Assembly: GCA_903834845.1 (NCBI GenBank)
Contig: CAILKW010000029.1
Location: 1-59,380 of the forward strand
DNA length: 59,380 nt
DNA from: an uncultured Bacteroidia bacterium
GTDB taxonomy: Bacteria > Bacteroidota > Bacteroidia > Bacteroidales > Prolixibacteraceae
Reading direction: 5' to 3'
Shown here piece by piece: positions 1 to 8,021 of the stretch (positions are counted from its first letter, which is position 1; each line of letters opens with the position of its first letter). Below the pieces are notes generated by a model. That model made no database searches. It saw only the letters and a program-made list of their open reading frames with translations, and was not told the origin of the DNA. Made by a program: the position numbers and the translations under genes.

Positions 1-623
1 CGGCGGCCAACAGCTATTTTTTCTTTCGATTGTTTTGAACCTCCAAATAAACTTTTCAGTTCCGAAACCCAAAGTTGTAACCCTCCTAACGGACAAATTC
101 TTTTACACCACAGACCCGGCCAAATCAATTGCAATATAAGCAAAATAAGGAATCCGGCTACCGAAACAATAATTACCAAACAGGAAAACCTGAACAATGA
201 ACCGAAGAATCCATTAAAAAGCGAAATGGGATCGAGATAAATAAAAATCGGAAAGCCAAATGTCGCTCCCGCCAAAGAAATAATTGAGAACCACTTCCCC
301 AAATACGGAAATTTTTTTATGTTGATATCCCTTTTTAGTCCTTCCATTTTAGGTATCCTTTCGAGAAGACAACCTGTGGGACAAAGGAATCTGCAAAAAA
401 AACGCTTTCTGAACCAGGTCGCTGTTAATACTATGAATCCAACGGTGTTAAGTAAAACCAGTGATTTTAAAGCTAATACAGAATTGAGCATAACGAAAGG
501 ACTCATCCAGTTTGACAAACCGGAAAATTTCCCCCAACCGAAAGGTAATGCAAACAGCAGAGCAATTGTCAAGGAAAACAAACGAATGTTCTTACGCTTA
601 ACCAAGATAGACTTTTTGAGCAA
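1..623 (-). CDS. Membrane 4Fe-4S (polyferredoxin, NapH/CcoG-like) protein, C-terminus cut by window edge
   Basis: The minus frame is open from a TTG at 623 to the window edge, about 207 codons. It shows hydrophobic segments (around LFSLTIALLFALPFGW, then FIYLDPISLFNGF and a long segment before WPGLWC). There are two cysteine clusters, CRFLCPTGC near residue 82 and WCKRICPLGG near residue 175, which fit the C-x3-CP signature of polyferredoxin-like membrane proteins (NapH, NosR C-terminus, CcoG). Such proteins move electrons across or along the inner membrane. No ATG fits; TTG at 623 or a second TTG at 605 are the candidate starts. The gene overlaps the end of the FAD oxidoreductase by about 26 bases, which suggests translational coupling and perhaps electron delivery to that enzyme. 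The family is fairly sure, the start is not, and the partner role is inferred. Confidence 0.72.
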   Translation of the reverse strand, partial: MLKKSILVKRKNIRLFSLTIALLFALPFGWGKFSGLSNWMSPFVMLNSVLALKSLVLLNTVGFIVLTATWFRKRFFCRFLCPTGCLLERIPKMEGLKRDINIKKFPYLGKWFSIISLAGATFGFPIFIYLDPISLFNGFFGSLFRFSCLVIIVSVAGFLILLILQLIWPGLWCKRICPLGGLQLWVSELKSLFGGSKQSKEKIAVGR

Positions 624-1941
624 TCAATTCTTTCCTCAGTATTTCCAAATCAATATCGCGCACCTGTTGCCGCTCTTTTACAGCTATTCCGGCAGCTACA
701 CCGGCACCATGTCCTGTTATTAAGCATGTTCCTATAATTCTTGTATCCTCAACCAATTCTTTCTCGAAACAAAAACAACGTCCGGCAACTATCAGTCCAT
801 CGGTCTTTTTGGGTATCAACGACCGCAACGGGATTTGCCAAAGCGGACGATCATTAACGCCAACTTTTTGACCTTTGTAAAGCATTGTAGTCCAGGCACC
901 GCTTATCCCGATTACATCATTAAATTTCTTATACGTCATTGTATCTTCGATGGTAAGTTTGTATTCAGCATCTAAAATACGCGACATGCGAACTCCGAGC
1001 TGTGAGGCAGTATCCAAAATGTAAATATCCTCATAACCAGGTGTTTGTTTCATTTTCTTATAATCTTTCCAAATCTGCTGACGGTATTCTATCTGAAGGT
1101 TTGAAAGGGTCAAAGCATCGGTTCCATCTTGATTGTCTTTGCCGTGCATATTCACCCAGTTAACTCCGGGAATCGGTGTTTTGCCTCCAACAGGATATTT
1201 GACATAACCCGATTTATTGGGGTTAATCCGGTCAATATTTCCCAGTCGGTGAACCAATCCGATATGGTATTTCATTGTCTCGTAATTGTCGCCTGCAAAA
1301 TGGAAAATATCACCGTCTCCGGTACAATCAACAACAACCTTTGCCAGAATAACCGACCGGCCCGATTTGTTTTCAATAAATACACCCTGAATTGTATTTC
1401 CATTCATTATCACGTTAGTAGCAACTGTATGATACAGGACTTTTACGCCCGATTCGATGATCATTTCTTCCAGAACAAATTTACCAGCCTCGGGGTCAAT
1501 TACTGGATTAACGGAATCAATGGACATTCCCAGACTTTTCAGCCGTTGCCACATTTCATCACCAAGACCGTAAATCACCTGTTTCTTTTGGTGGTTTTTA
1601 TCAATAGCATGGGTTGATAACAGGGGGAGCACTTCACCGCCTGTCCACAATCCGCCCAGATGGTTATAACGTTCAATCAGCCAGGTTTCTGCTCCGGTTT
1701 TACTTGCGGCAATTGCAGCGGCAGTTCCGGCAGGGCCTCCGCCAATTACCAGAACATCTGTTTCCGCAAATACAGGTATTTCGCGCTGTGGTTCGGTGAC
1801 ATATTTGATGATTTTGGAATCGGTCTTTGCCGCATCAGTGGAAGTAACCGGTTTCGGCTCAATTTTTCTGCTACACTGCGTACTGAGTGCCAATGCTCCT
1901 CCTGCCAAGGCTGCAGTTGTAAAAAAGTCTCTTCTTTTCAT
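598..1941 (-). CDS. Tat-exported FAD-dependent oxidoreductase (FAD_oxidored/DUF-type, PF12831-like)
   Basis: This is a 447-residue flavoprotein. The N-terminus MKRRDFFTTAALAGGALAL is a twin-arginine signal (R3-R4), followed by STQC at about residue 23, which could be a lipobox. A Rossmann dinucleotide-binding motif lies at about residues 64-91 (VLVIGGGPAGTAAA, ending in an acidic LIERY), then the LGGLWTGG segment common in this family, and a second FAD contact VVVDCTGDGDIFHFAG. The C-terminal GLIVAGRCF...ITGHGAGVAAGIA is also typical. Exported FAD_oxidored proteins of this type are frequent in Bacteroidota and Planctomycetes and their substrates are mostly unknown. The downstream overlapping 4Fe-4S membrane protein is a plausible redox partner. 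The ATG start is supported by the Tat signal. Confidence 0.88.
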   Translation of the reverse strand: MKRRDFFTTAALAGGALALSTQCSRKIEPKPVTSTDAAKTDSKIIKYVTEPQREIPVFAETDVLVIGGGPAGTAAAIAASKTGAETWLIERYNHLGGLWTGGEVLPLLSTHAIDKNHQKKQVIYGLGDEMWQRLKSLGMSIDSVNPVIDPEAGKFVLEEMIIESGVKVLYHTVATNVIMNGNTIQGVFIENKSGRSVILAKVVVDCTGDGDIFHFAGDNYETMKYHIGLVHRLGNIDRINPNKSGYVKYPVGGKTPIPGVNWVNMHGKDNQDGTDALTLSNLQIEYRQQIWKDYKKMKQTPGYEDIYILDTASQLGVRMSRILDAEYKLTIEDTMTYKKFNDVIGISGAWTTMLYKGQKVGVNDRPLWQIPLRSLIPKKTDGLIVAGRCFCFEKELVEDTRIIGTCLITGHGAGVAAGIAVKERQQVRDIDLEILRKELIAQKVYLG

Positions 1942-1965
1942 GTGTTCTGCCTATTTTGTTTGAAA

Positions 1966-1973
1966 CAAAAATA
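1966..1973 (-). promoter_or_regulatory. Candidate -7 element for the FAD oxidoreductase gene
   Basis: On the minus strand the sequence TATTTTTG matches the Bacteroidota -7 consensus TAnnTTTG and lies 24 bases before the ATG at 1941. No clear -33 TTG is visible at the expected spacing, so the call rests on one element only. Confidence 0.4.
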
Positions 1974-2051
1974 AACAAAATTGTGAAGTATAGAAGGTAA
2001 ACAGGAACTTAAATAAAATACGAGTGAGTATGTGCCTATTGGGGTAAAAAA

Positions 2052-2148
2052 AATTAAACACATAGGGAACAATAGGTAAAACACATTAGGCACATAGTCT
2101 TTTCTATGTGCCTATGTTATTTTTTTCTATGTTCCTATGTGTTTAATT
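2052..2148. repeat. Long imperfect palindrome built from CCTATGTG repeats
   Basis: The outer arms AATTAAACACATAG (2052-2065) and CTATGTGTTTAATT (2135-2148) are exact reverse complements. The inner arms AGGCACATAG (2088-2097) and CTATGTGCCT (2104-2113) are also exact, with a 6-base loop. The pairing between them is interrupted. Further CCTATGTG words follow at 2152-2159. The 1942-2336 gap holds this palindrome and two promoters but no gene. The same words recur as a tandem repeat at 5030-5071 and as AGGCACAT near 40485, so this looks like a dispersed repeat family rather than a local terminator. Confidence 0.75.
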
Positions 2149-2226
2149 TTTCCTATGTGTTAAAAAAAAGATAATGATATGATAATCATTCAATATTATG
2201 ATTGCATGTTTAACAACACTTTATAA

Positions 2227-2256
2227 TTGAAAGAAAAATGTTTTCCGGTATCTTTG
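2227..2256 (+). promoter_or_regulatory. Promoter of the beta-propeller/phosphoesterase gene
   Basis: TATCTTTG (2249-2256) is a full match to the TAnnTTTG -7 element, with a TTG at 2227-2229 nineteen bases upstream as the -33 element. The leader to the ATG at 2337 would be about 75 bases. Confidence 0.6.
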
Positions 2257-2336
2257 CCAATCCTAAATTCAGTAATATATTGAATTATAGCAGGAAGACC
2301 GGATTTGCAGTAATAGATAAATAAAAATAAATTATC

Positions 2337-4784
2337 ATGTCAACAATCAAATTAAAAATCGTTTTCGCACTGATTTTAGTGAACGTCCTATCAATCAGTG
2401 TTAAGGATGTTGTGGCGCAGCAATTGAAAGAGATTGAAGCGGGTCGTGTATCATTGCCTAACGGATGGAAACTTTCCCCGGTTGGGAAAATGTTGCACCT
2501 TGGCGATTTACCCTTAAATATAGCTGTTTCTCCAAACAAAAAAATGATCGCTGTCACAAACAATGGTCAAAGCGAACAGAGCATCCAACTGATTGATGTC
2601 GAAAAAATGCAAATACGCGATTCAGTGATTATTGCAAAAGGATGGCTGGGGCTGACTTTTTCAAAAGATGGAAAATATCTCTATGCCTCCGGTGGAAACG
2701 ACAACTGGATAATGCGCTATAAGATACAGGATTTCAAAATTGTCCCGTTCGATACATTGGTTATTGGTAAGAAATGGCCTGCCCTGATCTCAATTGCCGG
2801 AGTCGCCGTTGACGATCAACAGCAATATCTTTATACAGTTACCAAAGAAAACAATTCTCTTTATGTTTATGATCTTAAAAATAAAAAAATAAAAACTCAG
2901 GTTTCCTTGGGTGGCGAGGGTTATACATGCCTGCTTTCTAACGATAATAAAACCCTATATTCAACTTGCTGGGGTTGCGATAAAATCGTAGTTTTTGATA
3001 CAGATAAACAGGTAGTTAAAGGATCTATTCCTGTTGGTGACAATCCCAACGATATGTGTATCACCCGTAACGGCAAATACCTTTTTGTCTGCAATGCCAA
3101 TGACAACTCCGTTTCTGTAATCTCTACCGAGCAAAACAGGGTAATCGAAGTTTTAAATGCTGCCCTTTTCCCGAATTCGCCATCAGGATCAACAAGTAAC
3201 AGCCTTGCCTTAAGTGAAGACGAAAAAACAATTTATATTGCCAATGCCGACAATAATTGTCTCGCAGTATTTGATGTCACCATTCCTGGAAATAGCAAAA
3301 GCAAGGGGTTTATCCCAACCGGATGGTATCCAACCTGTATAAGGGTGATAAATAATACAATATTGGTTGCCAATGGAAAAGGATTGACTTCAAAACCAAA
3401 TCCTTATGGGCCAAGTCCGCTGAACAAAGAAGAGCAGGTGGCCCGACATGCCGATATAAAAAACATAAAGGTGCAGTACATTGGAGGGTTGTTTACCGGT
3501 ACGCTTCAATCTATTCAAAGACCGGATGATAACCAATTAGGGATTTATTCGCAGTCGGTTTATAACAATACGCCTTACTCGAAAGAGAAGGAGATGCAAA
3601 GTACGGGCGAAGCAGGCAATCCGATTCCTTCAAGAGTTGGTGACGTATCTTCGATTAAATATGTTTTTTATGTAATTAAAGAAAACCGGACTTATGATCA
3701 GGTGTTAGGCGATGTACCCGAAGGAAACGGAGATACAAGCCTTGTGCTTTTCGGTAAGGATGTAACCCCCAACCAACATAACGTAGTAAAACAATTTGTA
3801 TTGCTCGACAATTTTTATGTTGATGGCGAAGTGAGTGCCGATGGTCATAACTGGACTATGGGAGCTTATGCCACAGATTACCTTGAGAAGAATTGGCCAA
3901 CGAGTTACGGCAGCAGAGGCGGTTTTTATCCGGGTGAAGGAAGCAGGGAAGTCTCAAACAATAAAAATGGATTCCTGTGGGATTATTGTAAAAAATATGG
4001 GGTTACTTACAGAAGTTATGGTGAATTTATTTCGGATGAAAAAACACCAAACATTCCAGTATTGGAAAACCACTTTTGCAAGGAATATATTGGATGGGAT
4101 CTCTCTTTTAGGGATACTGCCAGATTCCAAATTTGGAAACGCGATTTCGACTTGCATCTTGCCAAAGGAAATGTACCACGCTTAAATACAATTCGTTTTG
4201 GAAACGACCATACTGAAGGTTTAAAAATTGGAAGCCCAACGCCAAAAGCATTTGCAGCCGATAATGACCTCGCTGTTGGCCAATTTATCGAATACCTCAG
4301 CAATTCCCCGATCTGGAACGAAACCGTTATTTTTATTGTCGAGGACGATGCACAAAACGGACCTGACCATGTTGATGCCCACAGATCTACAACTTATGTT
4401 GCCGGAGGATTTGTCAAACAGGGTTTTGTTGACCATACCATGTATTCTACAAGTTCTGTTTTGCGCACAATCGAACTGATTTTGGGATTGCCTCCAATGA
4501 GTCAATACGATGCGGCAGCAGAACCTATGTGGAGATGTTTTAACACAACAGCAACTCACCCTCCTTTTAAGGCAACAGCAAACCTGATTGATTTAAACCT
4601 TAAAAACATAAAAGAGGATAAGTTTTCGAAGATGAGCGAAAAATTTAATTTCAAAAAAGAGGATCGTGTTCCTGATGCAAAATTTAATGAGGTCTTATGG
4701 GCCGCGATAAAAGGAACCGACAGCCCATGTCCGCCTCCCGTTCACGCAGCCTTCTTCACACCTGAAAAGGGTGGGGACGATTGA
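2337..4784 (+). CDS. YncE-like beta-propeller fused to phosphoesterase (alkaline phosphatase superfamily)
   Basis: The 815-residue protein begins with a signal peptide that ends near VVAQQ. Residues about 55-350 form a YncE/NHL-type seven-bladed beta-propeller, with repeated blades such as LYVYDLKNKKIKTQVSLGG and KYLFVCNANDNSVSVIST. Residues about 440-780 are a PF04185-type phosphoesterase, with IKENRTYDQVLGD, the DNFYVDGEVSADGHNW stretch and VEDDAQNGPDHVDAHRS, where the metal-binding D, N and H residues are expected. This two-domain arrangement is known from Bacteroidota as a bifunctional YncE/alkaline phosphatase-like protein. It should act in the periplasm or at the surface on phosphate esters; the substrate is unknown. 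It is a single gene with its own promoter. Confidence 0.88.
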   Translation: MSTIKLKIVFALILVNVLSISVKDVVAQQLKEIEAGRVSLPNGWKLSPVGKMLHLGDLPLNIAVSPNKKMIAVTNNGQSEQSIQLIDVEKMQIRDSVIIAKGWLGLTFSKDGKYLYASGGNDNWIMRYKIQDFKIVPFDTLVIGKKWPALISIAGVAVDDQQQYLYTVTKENNSLYVYDLKNKKIKTQVSLGGEGYTCLLSNDNKTLYSTCWGCDKIVVFDTDKQVVKGSIPVGDNPNDMCITRNGKYLFVCNANDNSVSVISTEQNRVIEVLNAALFPNSPSGSTSNSLALSEDEKTIYIANADNNCLAVFDVTIPGNSKSKGFIPTGWYPTCIRVINNTILVANGKGLTSKPNPYGPSPLNKEEQVARHADIKNIKVQYIGGLFTGTLQSIQRPDDNQLGIYSQSVYNNTPYSKEKEMQSTGEAGNPIPSRVGDVSSIKYVFYVIKENRTYDQVLGDVPEGNGDTSLVLFGKDVTPNQHNVVKQFVLLDNFYVDGEVSADGHNWTMGAYATDYLEKNWPTSYGSRGGFYPGEGSREVSNNKNGFLWDYCKKYGVTYRSYGEFISDEKTPNIPVLENHFCKEYIGWDLSFRDTARFQIWKRDFDLHLAKGNVPRLNTIRFGNDHTEGLKIGSPTPKAFAADNDLAVGQFIEYLSNSPIWNETVIFIVEDDAQNGPDHVDAHRSTTYVAGGFVKQGFVDHTMYSTSSVLRTIELILGLPPMSQYDAAAEPMWRCFNTTATHPPFKATANLIDLNLKNIKEDKFSKMSEKFNFKKEDRVPDAKFNEVLWAAIKGTDSPCPPPVHAAFFTPEKGGDD

Positions 4785-4833
4785 AATTAACATCTACAAT
4801 TAAAACACTTAATATCAATATCTTACAGCAATT

Positions 4834-4930
4834 TTCAACCACTCTGTGGTTGCGGTTGTGTGTCGTTCATTTTACCCCCGGTTCCGTAAACTTCACCGGG
4901 GGCTATTGACGTTCAACCACTCTGTGGTTG
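4834..4930. repeat. REP-like palindromic element: two CAACCAC/GTGGTTG palindromes around a GC hairpin
   Basis: CAACCACTCTGTGGTTG occurs at 4836-4852 and again at 4914-4930; each is a 7-base inverted repeat around TCT. Between them CCCCCGGT (4875-4882) and ACCGGGGG (4895-4902) form a perfect 8-bp GC hairpin. The element lies directly after the phosphoesterase gene and may also act as its terminator. No transposase of the REP-associated Y1 type is in the window. Confidence 0.7.
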
Positions 4931-5029
4931 TGTGTTAGGTTTAGTTTGCTCAGGATGGTTTTTTACGTATCCACTTAGTAAAATACACGTATTAAGAAAA
5001 TTAAAATATCAATGTATCTATTTATAAAA

Positions 5030-5071
5030 CCTATGTGCCTATGTGTTAAACCTATGTGCCTATGTGTTAAA
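5030..5071. repeat. Tandem duplication of a 21-bp CCTATGTG unit
   Basis: Two exact, directly adjacent 21-base copies (5030-5050 and 5051-5071) each start CCTATGTGCCTATGTG and end TTAAA. The unit is built from the same words as the palindrome at 2052-2148. Confidence 0.85.
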
Positions 5072-5101
5072 TTTCCACGAATGTAATCAAAAAGTGCCCT
5101 A

Positions 5102-5141
5102 AATCAATAACTTAAAGCAATGTTCAACCACTATGTGGTAG
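5102..5141. repeat. Third, diverged copy of the CAACCAC palindrome
   Basis: CAACCACTATGTGGTAG at 5125-5141 differs at two positions from the copies at 4836 and 4914. The bases just upstream (AATCAATAACTTAAAGCAA) resemble those before the first copy, so the repeated unit is about 40 bases long. Confidence 0.6.
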
Positions 5142-5276
5142 TCATAATCCAAACCTCTTTAATTTTAGAGGATTACCTTGAAGGATTATTTGATCAATAT
5201 TGGAAATGACAAATTTGGGAAAGTTAGAATATTTATTTTTTAGTGGACGTTGAAAAAATCAGGTAAAAGTTTTATT

Positions 5277-5300
5277 ATAGTACTAAATTTACTATCTTTG
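5277..5300 (+). promoter_or_regulatory. Promoter and candidate HicB operator of the hicAB module
   Basis: TATCTTTG (5293-5300) matches the TAnnTTTG -7 element 21 bases before the hicA ATG. A perfect inverted repeat ATAGTA-CTAAATT-TACTAT (5277-5295) overlaps its upstream edge. An operator over the promoter is what autorepression by HicB would need; binding is inferred. Confidence 0.5.
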
Positions 5301-5321
5301 TGTAGTCAAACAAAAAAATTA

Positions 5322-5515
5322 ATGAAGAAGCTTAAAGTTGCCGAGATTTTGAAAATGCTTTATGATGACGGTTGGTAAATAAACGATCAAAAAGGAAGCC
5401 ACCGACAATTTAAGCATATTGAAAAAAAGGGAAGGTAACCGTTAATGGTAAACCAAGTGAAACTTTTGGGCAATATGTTTTAAACATCATTTTCAAACAA
5501 GCTGGTTGGAGATAA
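5322..5515 (+). pseudogene. hicA: hicA toxin pseudogene (premature stop plus frameshift)
   Basis: From the ATG at 5322 the reading is MKKLKVAEILKMLYDDGW, then TAA at 5376-5378 where HicA proteins usually have a tyrosine, then INDQKGSHRQFKHIEKKG. After an apparent one-base loss near 5432-5440 the frame continues VTVNGKPSETFGQYVLN and ends KQAGWR at 5515. The parts together reproduce a full-length HicA mRNA interferase (about 63 residues) with the catalytic His in GSH and the usual C-terminal LKQAG-like end. Intact HicA is a double-stranded-RNA-binding-fold endoribonuclease that cleaves mRNA. Both lesions are visible in the sequence, so no functional toxin is expected. The intact hicB follows 24 bases later. 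Confidence 0.85.
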
Positions 5516-5539
5516 TAGTGTACATTAAAAAATATCGGA

Positions 5540-5938
5540 ATGCAAAAAATCAAGGTACATGTAGTATGGTTGGACAATTACGGAGCTGGGAGCAATGAAG
5601 TGCTTGGCTGCGTAGCAACGCATAAAACATTGGAAGGGGTAAAAAAGGCATATACCGAATCGTTGGGTTGGCACCTTGAAGCTATGCTGGCCGATGGCGA
5701 CAAAATACCGACTATGCTGCAAGGAGGTTATGAATTGGAATTTGAGTTAAACACTGCCGCGATACTGCACCATTTTAACGGCATTCTTACCCGTTCAGCC
5801 TTGTCGCGCGTTACAGGGATAAACGAGCGACAGTTAGGGCATTATGCAACAGGACACCGAAACCCACGCCCGGCTCAGCGACAAAAAATAATAGAAGGCA
5901 TCCGTAAAATTGGCGCAGAATTTATTACTGTGGTGTGA
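5540..5938 (+). CDS. hicB: HicB-family antitoxin, apparently orphaned
   Basis: The 132-residue protein has the HicB layout. An N-terminal partial RNase H-like fold (VHVVWLDNYGAGSNEVLGCVATHKTLEGVKKAY) would bind the toxin. A C-terminal helix-turn-helix (about residues 80-125, LTRSALSRVTGINERQLGHYATGHRNP) would bind the operator. The order toxin-antitoxin is usual for hicAB. Its reading frame is clean although hicA upstream is broken. It may therefore persist as an autorepressor, as a neutraliser of a HicA encoded elsewhere, or as a recent remnant. The family call is confident; the present role is inferred. Confidence 0.82.
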   Translation: MQKIKVHVVWLDNYGAGSNEVLGCVATHKTLEGVKKAYTESLGWHLEAMLADGDKIPTMLQGGYELEFELNTAAILHHFNGILTRSALSRVTGINERQLGHYATGHRNPRPAQRQKIIEGIRKIGAEFITVV

Positions 5939-5969
5939 AAATTGGTTGTTTTATGTTTGACTTTGCCGT

Positions 5970-8021
5970 TTAAAATCTCAAATAGAGTAATCCCCTCAAC
6001 TCAAATCGTTTATTACCGGGTGTAACATCATTACCTGATCCCCACAATAAAGCACCATCGTGTATTGTGCAACCCGCCTTCAGGTAGGCAGTTATCCGTG
6101 AAGCAGGCAACCATTTCAGATTGAGATATATTCTGCTTCCTTTTCCGTGAAACTCCGGAATCGAAAAACTGTACAACAAGTCGTTCTCATAAGTGTAAAT
6201 GCGCGAATTGTAGCCATCGGTATTGAACCATGCGTACCGAAGCCACATTTTCAGCTTCCTGATTGGAGAATAAACAAAATCCTGAAAAAAAAGAAATCCA
6301 TTTTCATGTACATCATAAAATGAATAACCGGCATATTCTAAACGAGACCGTAATGTAATTTTCTCGCTTAGAGTATATTGGGTATGAATCCTAAGTTTGG
6401 TAGTCATTTCGTCATAATCGGCTGCTACTCCCGTATTACCACTTACTTTCTGAGGTTTCGACTCGTATTTTGCCTTGAAATAAAGTGATAACTTTCGCGA
6501 TAATGCTACATCAATCTGAGTCATGTAATCGCTCCCGCTACCAGGCGACATTGTACTGTAAGTCAACCACGGAAAATGATAAATGTCAACATAACATGAG
6601 ACTTTCACTTTCGGAAGCGGATAAAGCAACACACCGGTATAAAGCCCAGTTTCATTACGGTTTCCTGAACTTTCTGACAGCGAACTACCATAAAATGAAT
6701 GAAAACCGGCATCAAAATACCGGAAGTAAACCGACCAGCTAATCTGAGGGTGTGCGTGCCAAACCATTCCCTGAATACCACCAGGATTCCCGCTCTTCGA
6801 CAAACCGAAATCGCCAAAAAGCTGAATGTCAGGAAGTGCAAACTGATAATCAAGCCCAAAATTATAGTTGCTACCACCAGAAAAGCTCTTTGCTTTATAT
6901 GGCGAAGCACCTGCACTCATTGGAAGACCAAATTGTTGATATACAAATAATGCTCCTACTCTGAAACGCTTAGATCTTAATTCACCATACCCGCCGGCAA
7001 TTTGCTCATTCAGACTTTTTTCATCCTCAATTTCGGATGAAGTTCTATGATATCCTGAGGTTTGAAGAGATGTGAAATACCTTTCACCTGTTTTGGAATC
7101 AATACTGATATTGGCATCGCGTTGCTTATTCGAATAAAAAAGCATCATTTTAAACGGTCCGCTGCCGAGAGTGGTTGAGATTCCTCTGAAAAAACGGTTT
7201 TCGTCAGTCGAAGTATAAGGCCTGACACCTTGTCCCGATTTCATAATACCCAATACATTGCCCGATTTTCCAAGAGCTGAACCTGCCGAAAAATTCACAC
7301 CCTGACCAAACCGCAGCAAAAAATCACCAACAGTTACCTGCCGGAGTAAACCACGACCTTTCCAGGAAACAAAGCCGGAATAATAATCGAATCCAATTTT
7401 GTTGCTTCCTTTGAAAAACTCTTCTCCGGCATCTTGATCGGTAATAAACCCAAACTCAAATTTCCCCGGAATTTCGAGATGATAGCGACTGTATAACGAA
7501 ATAGGTGAACCGGGATAAACCGCACTTTTACCTTCCGAAGCAGAACTGTAGCCTTTTGCTTCGGGGAAAGAGCTTCTAACCCTGAACATTGCCCTGTGAA
7601 ACACTTTTTTATGCATATTGGCAACCGAATCAGATGGCACTGTGAATGTAATAAATGGGGTAATGGAGGCTATTATTTCGGGAGTAAAACCTTCAATTGC
7701 TGCCAACTCATAGTTCGAAACAAGATATCCGTTTTGCTTACGATAGGCAATTATATTTTGAATCTGTCGGAAATCCAACATATTGAGCTGCTCAAGTTCG
7801 TCAGCCGAAGCCATATTGATATTAATTTGCTGCTCTGCCACTTTGGTAATATCGTCTAATAGAACAGAGTTGTCAATATCCGACTCGTCCGATTCAGCAA
7901 TCGCCTCAATAACTTGTTCCATCTGTTTTTCTTTCTCCTCCTCTGTAATCTGGGAGAAACTCTGATAATAAAATATCATCAGTAACAAAAGCAGGTATTT
8001 TGTTCGGCTGTTCATCATCAA
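5970..8021 (-). CDS. Helix-hairpin-helix (ComEA/T2SK-like) N-domain with outer-membrane barrel-like C-domain
   Basis: This is a 683-residue exported protein with an N-terminal hydrophobic segment ending near YYQSFSQ. Residues about 66-125 contain paired helix-hairpin-helix motifs of the ComEA type (ININMASADELEQLNML, then YRKQNGYLVSNYELAAIEGF). The remaining roughly 550 residues are alternating-hydrophobic beta-strands rich in Tyr/Phe/Gly (for example WLRYAWFNTDGYNSRIYTYE) and end LRGLLYLRF, an outer-membrane-barrel-like C-terminal phenylalanine. Proteins of this build are common single-copy genes in Bacteroidota, with no assigned function that I know of. The start overlaps the stop of the PorV/PorQ-like gene by four bases, so the two are co-translated. 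HHH motifs usually bind DNA non-specifically; a role in DNA uptake would be speculative. Confidence 0.75.
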   Translation of the reverse strand: MMMNSRTKYLLLLLMIFYYQSFSQITEEEKEKQMEQVIEAIAESDESDIDNSVLLDDITKVAEQQININMASADELEQLNMLDFRQIQNIIAYRKQNGYLVSNYELAAIEGFTPEIIASITPFITFTVPSDSVANMHKKVFHRAMFRVRSSFPEAKGYSSASEGKSAVYPGSPISLYSRYHLEIPGKFEFGFITDQDAGEEFFKGSNKIGFDYYSGFVSWKGRGLLRQVTVGDFLLRFGQGVNFSAGSALGKSGNVLGIMKSGQGVRPYTSTDENRFFRGISTTLGSGPFKMMLFYSNKQRDANISIDSKTGERYFTSLQTSGYHRTSSEIEDEKSLNEQIAGGYGELRSKRFRVGALFVYQQFGLPMSAGASPYKAKSFSGGSNYNFGLDYQFALPDIQLFGDFGLSKSGNPGGIQGMVWHAHPQISWSVYFRYFDAGFHSFYGSSLSESSGNRNETGLYTGVLLYPLPKVKVSCYVDIYHFPWLTYSTMSPGSGSDYMTQIDVALSRKLSLYFKAKYESKPQKVSGNTGVAADYDEMTTKLRIHTQYTLSEKITLRSRLEYAGYSFYDVHENGFLFFQDFVYSPIRKLKMWLRYAWFNTDGYNSRIYTYENDLLYSFSIPEFHGKGSRIYLNLKWLPASRITAYLKAGCTIHDGALLWGSGNDVTPGNKRFELRGLLYLRF

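Noticed and set aside
319-723. Plus-strand open frame of 134 residues
   Set aside because: It lies opposite the 4Fe-4S protein and the end of the FAD oxidoreductase, both with clear motifs; it has none of its own.
4875-4902. CRISPR-like repeat array in the 4.8-5.1 kb island
   Set aside because: Repeats are irregularly spaced and palindromic, with no constant-length spacers and no cas genes.
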